The translations under genes and the position numbers were made by a program. Below, piece by piece: positions 16,790-25,507 of a stretch of 64,000 nucleotides of DNA. Positions within the stretch are counted from its first letter, which is position 1; each line of letters begins with the position of its first letter. The notes under the pieces were generated by a model. That model was not told the origin of the DNA. It saw only the letters and a list, made by a program, of their open reading frames with translations, and searched no databases. The DNA is from Sinorhizobium sp. A49 (lineage in GTDB: Bacteria; Pseudomonadota; Alphaproteobacteria; Rhizobiales; Rhizobiaceae), in assembly GCF_002002725.1 (NCBI RefSeq), contig NZ_MUNW01000036.1, positions 174,993-238,992 on the forward strand, written 5' to 3'.

Positions 16790-17524
16790 TCAAGCGGGAA
16801 TTGCGGCAGCACCCCGGTCTTCCAGCAATGCCGCTGCTGGATTTGCCCGCGCGGATGCTGCGGCCGAAGGGCGATGATAGACCGCGAGCCAGGCATAGCC
16901 CCGGCCGATGGCCCGGCGCTCAAGCTGTGCGCCGTTGCATCTTGCCCGCTCGGCCAGTGCTTCGAACAGCGATTCGCGCGGCGTCACATGGAAGCGCGTG
17001 AGCCAGCTTCGCAACAGGCGTCGGAAGCTTGCCGGCAGCCGTTCCTGCTGGCCGAAATCGGCAATGTGCAGCGAGCCGCCGGGATTGAGCGCGGCAATTG
17101 CCGCGTCGATCGCGCCCTGCCAGTCGGGTATCATCGACAGGGAATAGGAGATGACGATCCGGTCGAAGCCGGGCTCGCCAAACAAGCGGGGCTCGAAGCT
17201 GGTCGCGTCGGCGACACGCAGCATGGCCGGCGTTCTGCCGCGGCGGCTGAGCTTGGCTGCCGCCGAGGCGAGCATCTCGGCGGAGATGTCGAGACCGAAG
17301 AGCCGGGCCCTGGGAAAGCATGTGCCGATGAGCGCGAGGTTGCGTCCCGTGCCGCACCCGACTTCGAGCACGGAGCAGCCCGCGCCAGCGTTCAGGTCGC
17401 GGATCAGCGTGTCGCGGCCAAAGAGATAGTACTTCCGCGTCAGATCGTAGACGTGCCTCTGGTAGCGGTACATGTGGTCCATGCGCCGCTGATGGCTGAT
17501 CTCTGCTTGCTCCACCCCGCTCAT
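16790..17524 (-). CDS. btaB: BtaB: diacylglyceryl-homoserine N-methyltransferase
   Basis: A 244-residue class I methyltransferase (motif I VLEVGCGTGRNLALI, then FGLDISAEMLASA). The N-terminus HMYRYQRHVYDLTRKYYLFGRD is typical of BtaB. With BtaA it makes the phosphorus-free betaine lipid DGTS: BtaB adds three methyl groups to diacylglyceryl-homoserine at the membrane. The ATG overlaps the btaA stop by 4 bases (ATGA), the arrangement expected for the rhizobial btaAB operon. In Sinorhizobium this operon is induced by phosphate starvation through PhoB. Confidence 0.9.
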   Translation of the reverse strand: MSGVEQAEISHQRRMDHMYRYQRHVYDLTRKYYLFGRDTLIRDLNAGAGCSVLEVGCGTGRNLALIGTCFPRARLFGLDISAEMLASAAAKLSRRGRTPAMLRVADATSFEPRLFGEPGFDRIVISYSLSMIPDWQGAIDAAIAALNPGGSLHIADFGQQERLPASFRRLLRSWLTRFHVTPRESLFEALAERARCNGAQLERRAIGRGYAWLAVYHRPSAAASARANPAAALLEDRGAAAIPA

Positions 17525-18771
17525 GCCTTCTTCCTGTAGATGTGGAAGCCGCCATAGATCGCCGAGCGGTCGGCATTGCCGAGGGTCAGCGACGTCTCGG
17601 CATCATAGTGCCACTGCTGCATCAATGCCGGCGACAGGCGGCCGTTGAGGATGCTGTCTTCGGCAGCGGTGCGGAAGATCACGGTCGCGCCCGCATCGGC
17701 GGTGCGGGTGATCTCGGTCCACAGATCGTTCAGCTGCTGGTCGTTCATCCAATCCTGGGCGTCGAGCAGGACGTAGCGATCGACCGACGCCGCCGGCTTC
17801 TTCGCCAGAAGCTCGGTGAAGCTGGCGTGATGGACAAGGACGTTTTCGGCGCTGTTGCGGATCGTCTCATAGTTGTCGGCGTGCAGGTAGGCCGGAAGCT
17901 CGCCCTCGTGCGGCAGGGGATAGCGTCTCGCGAAAGCCTGCCAGGCGAAGTAGTTTTCCCTGAGCGGGAAATGGCACGTCAGCTTTTCCAGGCGGTGGCG
18001 AAGCACGGTGGCCAGCGACTTGTCGGCGCTGAGGCTCGCCAGCTCGTCGAACTGCTGCGGCGGGATGCCGAGGCCGAAAAGCGAACTCTTCTGGCTGGTG
18101 ATCCAGCGAATGAACGGGCGCTCGAACAGCGGCGCCAGGCGCGTATCGAAGAACTGGCGCTGTTCGCGCATGGAGCGCGCCTGGACGAACTCTTCCGGGT
18201 TGACGCCATGCAGGCGCGCGAGCATGTGGCTGGCAGCGATGAAGCGGCCGAGCAGACCGGTGCGATAGATGTTGCGGCCGAAGACGCCGATGCGTCGGCG
18301 CCCGGTGATGTCGCGGCCGTTCCAATAGCCACGGGTGACCTGGTCCACCTTCGGGGCGAGGAACAGATCGAAGGCCTGGACGTTCGAACGGGTGCCCTGG
18401 GTTGCCAGGAAACGCGTGACATCCTTGTGGCCAGGCAGATGGCGGAAGGCGGCAAGCTTCAGACGGTTGAGCGCGATGTGGTGGGGATTGAGATCGACCA
18501 CGTCGATGCGGCCGGGGCCGGCGGACAGATAGGTCAGCATGTTGCAGCCGCCGGAACCGATGGTGACGATGCGGTGCCCCGGGCGAAGCTGCATGGCTTC
18601 CATGTCGACGATAGGGTCTTCCCAGATCTGCGGATAGACGAGGCCGGAGAAGAGCAGGCCGAACAGGCGCTCGGAGAGGCCAGCAAACGAGAAGGTCTTG
18701 TGTTGCAGGAGGGCGTTTTTCAGCTTCGGATTGTTTCTGCCAAAGCCGACATCAGGGGCAAGTTCGGTCAT
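17521..18771 (-). CDS. btaA: BtaA: SAM:diacylglycerol 3-amino-3-carboxypropyltransferase
   Basis: A 416-residue protein of the DUF3419 family. It moves the aminocarboxypropyl group of SAM to diacylglycerol, the first step of betaine-lipid (DGTS) synthesis. SAM-binding features are HRIVTIGSGGCNMLTYLSAGPGRIDVVDLNPHHIALNRLK (about residues 68-107); other conserved parts are YPQIWEDPIVDMEA and YVLLDAQDWMNDQQLNDLW. Length matches rhizobial BtaA. It leads the btaAB operon with a 4-base overlap into btaB and is divergent from the GGDEF gene. A weak Pho-box-like sequence lies about 60 bases upstream. Confidence 0.93.
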   Translation of the reverse strand: MTELAPDVGFGRNNPKLKNALLQHKTFSFAGLSERLFGLLFSGLVYPQIWEDPIVDMEAMQLRPGHRIVTIGSGGCNMLTYLSAGPGRIDVVDLNPHHIALNRLKLAAFRHLPGHKDVTRFLATQGTRSNVQAFDLFLAPKVDQVTRGYWNGRDITGRRRIGVFGRNIYRTGLLGRFIAASHMLARLHGVNPEEFVQARSMREQRQFFDTRLAPLFERPFIRWITSQKSSLFGLGIPPQQFDELASLSADKSLATVLRHRLEKLTCHFPLRENYFAWQAFARRYPLPHEGELPAYLHADNYETIRNSAENVLVHHASFTELLAKKPAASVDRYVLLDAQDWMNDQQLNDLWTEITRTADAGATVIFRTAAEDSILNGRLSPALMQQWHYDAETSLTLGNADRSAIYGGFHIYRKKA

Positions 18772-18807
18772 CTCTGCCGCTCATCCAGTTGAAACTTAGC
18801 CGCTTCT

Positions 18808-18848
18808 AAAGTGACTCCGCTACACTTTGATGACGGGTTTTTTCACAG
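18808..18848 (-). promoter_or_regulatory. Possible PhoB site and inverted repeat upstream of btaA
   Basis: On the btaA strand, CTGTGAAAAAACCCGTCAT (18848-18830) resembles two CTGTCAT half-sites: the second is 6 of 7 (CCGTCAT), the first only CTGTGAA, and the spacer is 5 rather than 4. Next to it is an inverted repeat AAAGTG-N9-CACTTT (18808-18828). btaAB is PhoB-regulated in Sinorhizobium; whether this degenerate site is used is open. Confidence 0.35.
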
Positions 18849-18948
18849 CTCCCGCACTGCACAAAAATAGCCGACTACGATTTTTCACCCATAAGAATTC
18901 ATTAAACCCTGGCGTGCTAGCTCCTCCTTATATTCGGGGGGCGTCGAC

Positions 18949-20511
18949 ATGATGTTAAGAACGTTTCTGCCGAAGCCCGAGCAGCGATTTGCAGCTGCCG
19001 GCACGGCACTGGGGGCTTTGTTTCCGGCGATCTGGCTGACGACGGAAACGCTGTTCACGGATGGATCCTTTACACATTGGAATTTTTCAGGAGCGCTTGC
19101 GGCCGGCGTCATGCCCTTCGTCGCCGGCGCTTCCTTCTATCGCTGGTCCTATTCACGGCGGCTGGAGCGCGAGCTCCGTGCAGCCCGCCGTGCCGAGCGG
19201 CGGCTGCGCAATGAGGTTCACCGAGACCGGCTGACCGGGCTTGAAAACCGCTCGGCGCTGGAGGCAGATGTGCTGCGCGCGCTTCGCTCGGATGGCACGC
19301 CGTTCGAGCGTCGGCCGCTGCTGCTGATCGATCTCGACCGGTTCAAGGCGGTCAACGACACCATGGGCCATGATGCGGGCGACCGGCTGCTGAGTGGTAT
19401 CGGCACGCGGCTGAGGCGGGCCTTTGCCGGCGAGGCGACGGTCTATCGCCTCGGTGGCGACGAGTTCGTGCTGCTTGGTCCGGGCTCTCCGTCGGATGCC
19501 GAGGTCACCACCCTTGCCGACCGGGTGAAGGCGCTGTTCGACGCGCCGTTCGATCTGGTCGATGGTCAGGCGGCCTCCGGCTGCAGCATCGGCGTCACGT
19601 TCCTGGAGCAGGGCGATCTGTCCACTGGCGCGGTCTTGAAGCGGGCCGACCTGGCGCTCTACGAAGCCAAGGAAATGCGCGGCAACAGCCATGTTTTCTA
19701 CGCGCCGCATCTCGCGCAAGCCGCCGAAATGCGCGCCGAGGCCGAGCGCGACCTTGCCCGTGCCGTCTCCCAGCGGGAGTTCTTTCTGGAATACATGCCG
19801 ATCGCCGGCACTGCGAGCGGCGCCATCCGGGGCTTCGAAGTCTTGCTGCGCTGGTCGCACCCGATCCGCGGGGTCATCGGCACCGAGGCGTTTTCAGAGC
19901 CGTTGGAGCAGGGAACCCTTGCGCTGACGGTCGGCAACTGGGCGTTGCGGCAGTCTTGCCGGCAGGCGGCGAACTGGCCGTCTCCAGTGGGCCTGACGGT
20001 GGCGCCCTTCGCGCTGCAACTGCGAGATCGCGATTTCCTCAGCCATGTGAAGACGTGCCTGGAGGAGGCCGGGCTGGCGCCCGGCCGGCTGACGATCGAG
20101 GTGTCGGAAGCGCTGTCGACCGGTGACATGGCGCTGATCTGCGAAAACCTGCAGGGCCTGCGCGCTCTCGGAGTGCGCGTGGCGCTGAGCGGTGGCGCTG
20201 CGGCCGCGTTGCCGCTCAACCTTGTCGGCGAGCTTCTGCCGGATCAGTTGACGGTGGATCTGCCGACGATACGCGACGTCCACGGCAGCGAACGTAGCGT
20301 CGCCCTGCTCGCTTGCCTCGTCAAGACGGGGCAGGTTCTGCGGCTGCCGATGGCGGTGCGCGGCATCGCCAGGGAAAGCGAAATGGATTGCGCCCGCACA
20401 GCAGGCGCGGTGGAGGCTTGGGGGCCATGGATATCACCGGCCTTGCCGGCACGGGATCTTCCAGCGCTGTTGCGAGACGCCAACGACAAAGACGCCCGCC
20501 GGTTGGCATAG
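18949..20511 (+). CDS. GGDEF diguanylate cyclase with degenerate EAL domain
   Basis: A 520-residue protein. Two hydrophobic segments in residues 14-65 probably anchor it in the membrane, then a short coiled linker. The GGDEF domain (about 95-255) has an intact active site RLGGDEF at 167-173 and LLIDLDRFKAVNDTMGH, so c-di-GMP synthesis is plausible; the product-inhibition RxxD site before it is absent. The EAL-like domain (about 268-505) has EVL (297-299) in place of EAL, LSGGAAA at about 413 where the DDFGTG metal site should be, and no KID motif. Phosphodiesterase activity is therefore unlikely, and the domain may be a sensor or binding module. It is divergent from btaA. Confidence 0.82.
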   Translation: MMLRTFLPKPEQRFAAAGTALGALFPAIWLTTETLFTDGSFTHWNFSGALAAGVMPFVAGASFYRWSYSRRLERELRAARRAERRLRNEVHRDRLTGLENRSALEADVLRALRSDGTPFERRPLLLIDLDRFKAVNDTMGHDAGDRLLSGIGTRLRRAFAGEATVYRLGGDEFVLLGPGSPSDAEVTTLADRVKALFDAPFDLVDGQAASGCSIGVTFLEQGDLSTGAVLKRADLALYEAKEMRGNSHVFYAPHLAQAAEMRAEAERDLARAVSQREFFLEYMPIAGTASGAIRGFEVLLRWSHPIRGVIGTEAFSEPLEQGTLALTVGNWALRQSCRQAANWPSPVGLTVAPFALQLRDRDFLSHVKTCLEEAGLAPGRLTIEVSEALSTGDMALICENLQGLRALGVRVALSGGAAAALPLNLVGELLPDQLTVDLPTIRDVHGSERSVALLACLVKTGQVLRLPMAVRGIARESEMDCARTAGAVEAWGPWISPALPARDLPALLRDANDKDARRLA

Positions 20512-20602
20512 CCGGACGGCAGCCCGCAATCCGAAGCACGACGCAAGGGCTTTTCCTTTCGGTCAAATGCTGCTTCTCTCTCGCGTCAGACGGGAGGATG
20601 CG

Positions 20603-21955
20603 ATGGCACGCCTATTGAAGACTGTCGGGACCGCGGTTGTCGTCGCCATTGCCGGCGTCGGCGGATGGCTGGCCCTAGCGCCGCCGGAGTTGCTGAGGGT
20701 CGGCGATGGATACGCGGCCAAGATCGTCTGCTCGAATGTCTTCATCGCCGGGCGTGACGGACAGGCTGTGCTGGCCGACGACGTGCAGGCGCCGGGCCAT
20801 CCGTTGCTGAAATTCATCACCGTCTCGGTCGACAGGGAGAAACGGCTGGTATCAGCCCGCATCTTCGGCTTTGCGGCTCCGACCTATGCCGTCTATCACC
20901 CAGGGCTCGGCTGCGCCAATGTCTCCGGCGATGATGTCGCCGCACAGGTGCCGGCGGTGGAACCGACGCCCGCGATCACACGATCGGCGGATGTCGCCTG
21001 GCCGGAAGGCGACAAGGCGGAGATCGACCCGGCCGTTCAGGCACTGATCGAGGACGCCAGCCTTGCCGGTCCCGGCGTGCGGGCGGTCGCGGTGGTGCGC
21101 GATGGACATCTGATTGCCGAGACCTATGCCGCGGGCTTCGATCGCTCGACGCCGCTTCTCGGCTGGTCGATGACCAAATCGGTGACAGCTGCGCTGATCG
21201 GCATGCGTGTCGCGGAGGGGCGCATGGATGTGACGCGGGCCAGCCTCCTGCCGGAATGGAGCGGGGATGCACGCGCCAAGATCAAGCTTGCCGACCTTAT
21301 GGGCATGGAGAGCGGCCTTGAGTTCAACGAAGGCTACGGCAATGTCAGCGATGTGACGCGCATGCTCTATCTCGAGAGGGACATGGCGGGCTTCGCCGCA
21401 GGAAAGCCGGCGAAGTCGCCGCCCGGCTCCACCTTCAGCTATTCCAGCGGCACCAGCACGCTGTTGTCGCGGCTGTGGATGCGGAGCTTCGACGATCCTG
21501 CCGCCGCACGCGCCTATCCGCGCGATGCCCTGTTCCTGCCACTCGGGATGACGAGTGCGGTGATGGAAACCGACGCCAGCGGCACCTTTGTCGGCTCGTC
21601 CTACATGTATGCGACGGCGCGCGACTGGGCGCGTTTCGCACAATTCCTGCTGCAGGACGGCACCTGGAAGGGCAGGGCGCTTTTGCCGAGGGATTATGTC
21701 GCCTTCATGCGCACGCCGACAAAAGCGTCCGGCGGCGAGTATGGCGCCGGTCAGGTCTGGCTTCAGGAGAACGGGGTTCGTGCCGGCACGGGCGTCTTTC
21801 CGGCGGATGCCTTCTGGATGCTCGGGCACGATGGGCAGGCGATCATGCTGGTGCCGTCACTCAAGCTTGCGGTCGTGCGCCTGGGGCTGACGCCATCGCG
21901 TGGCGGCTATGACGTGCAAAAGCTCAACGCCAAAATAATAGAGGCGCTCGATTGA
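20603..21955 (+). CDS. Serine hydrolase, class C beta-lactamase-like
   Basis: A 450-residue protein with an N-terminal membrane or signal helix (VGTAVVVAIAGVGGWLALA). The beta-lactamase/PBP-like fold shows the nucleophile SMTK at 189-192 (GWSMTKSVTAALIGMRV), FSYSSGTSTLLS in the YxN position, and LGHDGQAIM where KTG or HxG lies. It resembles esterase EstB and 6-aminohexanoate-dimer hydrolase relatives more than true beta-lactamases, so resistance should not be inferred. GGGAGG precedes the ATG at 20603. The last codons form one arm of the terminator. Confidence 0.78.
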   Translation: MARLLKTVGTAVVVAIAGVGGWLALAPPELLRVGDGYAAKIVCSNVFIAGRDGQAVLADDVQAPGHPLLKFITVSVDREKRLVSARIFGFAAPTYAVYHPGLGCANVSGDDVAAQVPAVEPTPAITRSADVAWPEGDKAEIDPAVQALIEDASLAGPGVRAVAVVRDGHLIAETYAAGFDRSTPLLGWSMTKSVTAALIGMRVAEGRMDVTRASLLPEWSGDARAKIKLADLMGMESGLEFNEGYGNVSDVTRMLYLERDMAGFAAGKPAKSPPGSTFSYSSGTSTLLSRLWMRSFDDPAAARAYPRDALFLPLGMTSAVMETDASGTFVGSSYMYATARDWARFAQFLLQDGTWKGRALLPRDYVAFMRTPTKASGGEYGAGQVWLQENGVRAGTGVFPADAFWMLGHDGQAIMLVPSLKLAVVRLGLTPSRGGYDVQKLNAKIIEALD

Positions 21956-21970
21956 GCGCCTCCTGAAACT
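21941..21970. terminator. Bidirectional terminator built into the serine hydrolase stop
   Basis: Perfect 9-bp stem GAGGCGCTC-GATT-GAGCGCCTC (21941-21962) spans the last four codons and stop. CTGAAACTTTT follows on plus, and TATTATTTT follows on minus, so it can serve both convergent genes. Confidence 0.75.
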
Positions 21971-21995
21971 TTTCACCATGACAAATCGGGTCGGC

Positions 21996-22988
21996 TTACT
22001 TCATGCCGAGATCGTCGAGCAGGCCCTTGCGCTTGGCATGGTAATAGTAGCCGCTGGCATAGAGCTTGACCGCGCCGTCGTGCTTGTTGTCGGCAACCAT
22101 CCAGGCGCCGTGCAGGTACTTCGTCGCATACATCAGGTTGGTTTCCGCGTCGAACAGGCCCTCGGCCGGGCCTTCGTAGCCGAGACCCTTGGCAGTGTTG
22201 TAACGGATCTGCATCAGGCCGTAATTGCCCTTGCTGTATGCGCGCGGGTTGTAGTTGCTCTCACGCTTGACGACGCGGTGCACAAGCTCGACCGGAATGC
22301 CGTTGAGATCGGCGTAGTGCTTGATGAGCTTGTCCAGGTCCGGACGCGAGCTGGACGGTGCGTTGGTCAGTTTCAGCGAATCGGGAATGACGCTCGCAAC
22401 GGCGGCGACGCTCGAACCGATCACACCCATCTTCGGCTTTTCGGTCGGAACGATCATGCGGTTGGCAACGAGTGTTTCGAGGCCGACGGGCTCGCCGGTG
22501 TCGAAGTCCGATTCCATCGCAGCGGCAACCGCAAGCGTCGAAACGGGAAGATCCTGAACACGGCTCGTCTTCGGTGAGACGAGAGCGGATGCGGTTTCCG
22601 GCAGTGCAGCGGCATTGGCCGAAGCTGCTGCCGGCGTCGCCATGGCGACAGCCTGGGCTTCACCCGGCTTGCCGCCGGGAACGGCGACGACAGTTGGTGC
22701 CGGACCGGCAGCCTGCGCGAGGTCGGTGCCGACGGGGAGGGTGGTCGCCATGCCTGCCGTCTGTGCCGACAGGGCAGCGGATGCTGCCGTTGCCGCGCCA
22801 TCGGGCGTCGGAAGGGCATAGGCGGTCATTTCGGTGCCGGGTTTTGCAAGCGGGGTGACCGTCTGCACGGCCGTAAGCTCTTCCACCGAGGTATGCTCGA
22901 CAGTGGAGCACCCCGAGACGAGTGTCGCCGACAGAATAGCTGCCACGCCAAACGTCTGTTTTGAAAGGGAAATACGGAATTTCGCCAT
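21996..22988 (-). CDS. Lytic transglycosylase (SLT) lipoprotein
   Basis: A 330-residue protein starting MAKFRISLSKQTFGVAA, with a lipobox LVSGC at about residue 27, so it is a predicted lipoprotein. A long Ala/Pro/Thr-rich, low-complexity linker of roughly 170 residues follows. The C-terminal SLT domain holds VHRVVKRESNYNPRAYSKGNYGLMQIRY (catalytic Glu in RESNYNP) and the family's NLMYATKYLHGAW. It cleaves glycan strands in the periplasm; the linker would let a membrane-tethered domain reach the wall. An ATG at 23033 is in frame, but 22988 leads straight into the signal. It converges on the serine hydrolase. Confidence 0.85.
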   Translation of the reverse strand: MAKFRISLSKQTFGVAAILSATLVSGCSTVEHTSVEELTAVQTVTPLAKPGTEMTAYALPTPDGAATAASAALSAQTAGMATTLPVGTDLAQAAGPAPTVVAVPGGKPGEAQAVAMATPAAASANAAALPETASALVSPKTSRVQDLPVSTLAVAAAMESDFDTGEPVGLETLVANRMIVPTEKPKMGVIGSSVAAVASVIPDSLKLTNAPSSSRPDLDKLIKHYADLNGIPVELVHRVVKRESNYNPRAYSKGNYGLMQIRYNTAKGLGYEGPAEGLFDAETNLMYATKYLHGAWMVADNKHDGAVKLYASGYYYHAKRKGLLDDLGMK

Positions 22989-23104
22989 GCTGTCACTTTC
23001 GTGCTTCTGGGCCCCGCAGCCCCTGCAAATCAACGGCTGCCAGCCGCCATGCTTGAATCTCCATTAACCCATGGGGCGGCCGGCAGCAAGCGCGCGCGAG
23101 AATT

Positions 23105-23740
23105 TCAGGCCGATGCCCGCTTCATGGTTGCCGTCAAAAGCCCTGCGCCGACGAGCAGCGAGCCACCTGCGCGGTTGACGATCCGCCGGATATTCGGCTT
23201 GGAAATCGTGTCTTTGGCGGTCGACGCAAGGACTGCATAGAGGCTTGCATTGATGATGGCGAGCGTGAGGAACGTCACCTCGAAGATGACCATCTGGGTA
23301 AAGAGCGGCCGCGACAGGTCCAGGAACTGCGGCAGGAACGCGACGAAGAAGACGATGCTCTTGGGGTTGAGTGCGGTGACGGCGTAGGCATGGAAGAAGA
23401 TGCGCAGCGGCCGCTCCTGCCCGGGCGCTTGCCCGTCCGTGCCGTCTGCGCCCGCAACCGGTGCCCGCCAGAGTTGGATGCCAAGCCAGATGAGATAGGC
23501 GGCACCCACCCATTTGAGCACGGTGAAGACTGCAGCCGAGGTGGCAAGCAGCGCGCCGAGCCCGAGCATGGACGCGGTCATGGCGGTGAAATCGCCGAGC
23601 GCCACGCCGGCGACGGTGGCCCCTGCGGTCTTGCGGCCGTGGCCGAGCGCATAGGAGATGACGAGCAATATCGTCGGGCCGGGGATGGCGAGCAGCCCTG
23701 CCGAGGCTGTGGCAAAGGCAAACCAGTGTTCGAACGACAT
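23105..23740 (-). CDS. LysE/RhtB-family amino-acid exporter
   Basis: A 211-residue membrane protein with about six hydrophobic segments. The N-terminal signature AIPGPTILLVISYALGHGRKTA is diagnostic of the LysE/RhtB family, and ALNPKSIVFFVAFLPQFLDL is the second family marker. The family exports amino acids such as lysine, homoserine or threonine; the substrate cannot be told. The ATG at 23740 has its GGAG ribosome site inside the 3' arm of a large hairpin (next entry). It follows pfp on the same strand by 146 bases. Confidence 0.85.
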   Translation of the reverse strand: MSFEHWFAFATASAGLLAIPGPTILLVISYALGHGRKTAGATVAGVALGDFTAMTASMLGLGALLATSAAVFTVLKWVGAAYLIWLGIQLWRAPVAGADGTDGQAPGQERPLRIFFHAYAVTALNPKSIVFFVAFLPQFLDLSRPLFTQMVIFEVTFLTLAIINASLYAVLASTAKDTISKPNIRRIVNRAGGSLLVGAGLLTATMKRASA

Positions 23741-23741
23741 G

Positions 23742-23808
23742 AAAAAGGCTCCGCGCTTGAGGGCTTTCCGAGCCTGATCTCTGGAGGGAGCCACCAAGGC
23801 GCGGAGCC
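23742..23808 (-). promoter_or_regulatory. Hairpin that sequesters the LysE ribosome site; terminator-like
   Basis: On the minus strand, GGCTCCGCGCCTTG (23808-23795) pairs with CAAGCGCGGAGCC (23759-23747) with one bulged base, followed by TTTTTC and the LysE ATG. The GGAG that would be its Shine-Dalgarno lies in the 3' arm. Upstream CCGAGCC (about 23829-23835) can pair with GGCTCGG (23768-23774) inside the loop, which crosses the main stem and offers an alternative fold. It may simply terminate pfp, or act as an attenuator or translational switch. Confidence 0.55.
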
Positions 23809-23886
23809 GTCAACTGCCAATTGAGAGGCTCGGCTTGCCAATGCACAGTCGCCCAAAGCCGACGGTCAGCTTCGGGCGCTGCGTTC

Positions 23887-25101
23887 CTAGTCTTGCGCCT
23901 GCCACTTCTGGCCGATGACGTCCATGACGTCGCCGAACCACTTGGTCGAAGTGTCGAAGTGCTTGCCGCCCTTGATGCGCGGGAACTCGATGGTTCTGAG
24001 CTTGCCACCCTGGTCTTCGTCGTGGCCGGTGACGCCGGAAACCTTGTTGAGCGCGCTTTCGACCGCAAGGTCGACCATGCTCTGGATCAGGCGCAGGTCG
24101 TCGCCGTTTGCCGGTGCGGAGCGGGCATAGTAGCCCGACTTCTGCACCATTGAGCGCTCGGCGCCGAGAAGGGCCGCGAACTGCTTGGTGAACCAGTTGC
24201 CGACATTGATGGTGTCGATCTTCACATGGCCGAAGGCATCGCGCTTGACGGTTTCGCCGGCGGCTTCCCGCTCGGCGACGATCGCGTCGAGGCAGGCGCC
24301 TTCGCTGACGAACAGGGTGACGAAGCCCGAGCGGTTCATGACGCCACGCAGGCGCTCGGCCTCGGCCTCGAGGTCGAACTTGATCTCCGGCAGGTAGAGG
24401 CCGTCGATGTTCTTCAGCTGCTTGTTCATCATGAAGCCGTCGACGAACTGCTTGTCCTCGGTCATCTGGACATAGGAGCGCGCGGTTGCCGCCGTCAGCC
24501 AGCCGCAGTGGCGGCCCATGACTTCATGGACGACGAGCGTGCGCGGGGCGGCACTCTGTTCGTTGCTGACATGATCGAAGAAGCGGGCGCCGTATTCGGC
24601 GGCCGTCCAGGCGCCGAGCGTCTGGCGGATCGGCACCACATCGTTGTCGACCGTCTTCGGCAGGCCGACGACCGTCAGATTGTAGCCATTGGCGCCGAGA
24701 TAGGCGGCAAGGTCTGCGGCCGTGGTGTTGGTGTCGTCGCCGCCGATCGTGTGCAGGATCGAAATGCCGTCGGCAGCGAGCCGTTCGGCGGCGACCCGCA
24801 ACGGGTTTTCACCTTCTTTGACCAGGCCGCGCTTGACGCAGTCGGCAGCATTGGTGAGCTTGACACGGCTGTTGCCGATCGGCGAGCCGCCGTGGCGGTG
24901 GAGAATGTGCGCGTTCTCGCGCATGTCCCGGGTGATCTCGATACGGTCGCCAAGCAGGACGCCCTGGTAGCCGGAGCGATAGGCCACCAGCTCGTAGTCG
25001 GGCGCGATGTCGGTGTAGCGCTCGATCAGGCCGCCAACGGCGGATGACAGACAAGGCGCGAGCCCGCCCGCCGTCAGCATTGCGACTTTCTTCTTGGCCA
25101 T
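23887..25101 (-). CDS. pfp: Pyrophosphate-dependent 6-phosphofructokinase
   Basis: A 404-residue phosphofructokinase-fold protein. The phosphate-donor loop reads TIGGDDTNTTA: the second Asp of GGDD, where ATP enzymes have Gly, and the Lys of PKTVDND are the accepted markers of PPi use. So it probably converts fructose 6-phosphate and PPi to fructose 1,6-bisphosphate and phosphate, reversibly. EVMGRHCGWLTAATA is the conserved substrate region. Rhizobia degrade hexoses mainly by the Entner-Doudoroff route, so this enzyme may serve gluconeogenesis or the pentose phosphate pathway. GAGGAGG precedes the ATG at 25101; the frame reaches 25254 without a good start. Confidence 0.9.
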   Translation of the reverse strand: MAKKKVAMLTAGGLAPCLSSAVGGLIERYTDIAPDYELVAYRSGYQGVLLGDRIEITRDMRENAHILHRHGGSPIGNSRVKLTNAADCVKRGLVKEGENPLRVAAERLAADGISILHTIGGDDTNTTAADLAAYLGANGYNLTVVGLPKTVDNDVVPIRQTLGAWTAAEYGARFFDHVSNEQSAAPRTLVVHEVMGRHCGWLTAATARSYVQMTEDKQFVDGFMMNKQLKNIDGLYLPEIKFDLEAEAERLRGVMNRSGFVTLFVSEGACLDAIVAEREAAGETVKRDAFGHVKIDTINVGNWFTKQFAALLGAERSMVQKSGYYARSAPANGDDLRLIQSMVDLAVESALNKVSGVTGHDEDQGGKLRTIEFPRIKGGKHFDTSTKWFGDVMDVIGQKWQAQD

Positions 25102-25507
25102 GTTTCCTCCTCGGGATTCGGCACGCAATTGGTGGGGCCTCTCTAGCGCAAAACGGATGGAAGTTAAATGACGGCTCTGTGGATGTCCTGTCGGCAAGCG
25201 CGCAGGTTTCGCCGCATTCGTCTCCATTGCCGGCGTGGACATGATGTCGCGCAAAGGAAGGTGGTGGGGGACGTCGCCGACGTCAATGCGCTGCGGGGCA
25301 AGGGATCAGGCGGTTTCTCGCGGGTTCGGGCGTGTTCCCCAGGGAACAGGCGGGAACCCTTGCGCCGGCGCAACGTTACTCAAACGGATTGACAATAGTG
25401 AGGGGCCATCACAAATTCGTCATTCCCGTGGTTCGCCGCAGGCCACCGCTTGCAATTTGCCACCACAATAGTCCATGCTATAGGCTGGAGAGACAGGAAA
25501 ATCGTGC
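25102..25507. other. Divergent intergenic region between pfp and the DjlA-like gene
   Basis: About 400 bases with no supported gene. It must hold promoters for both neighbours. Short frames lack ribosome sites. A small hairpin TTCCCCAGGGAA is at about 25333-25344. Nothing else stands out. Confidence 0.45.

Noticed and set aside
20603..21955. Beta-lactamase resistance gene
   Set aside because: SxxK is present but the other motifs fit esterase-like relatives; no evidence for antibiotic hydrolysis.
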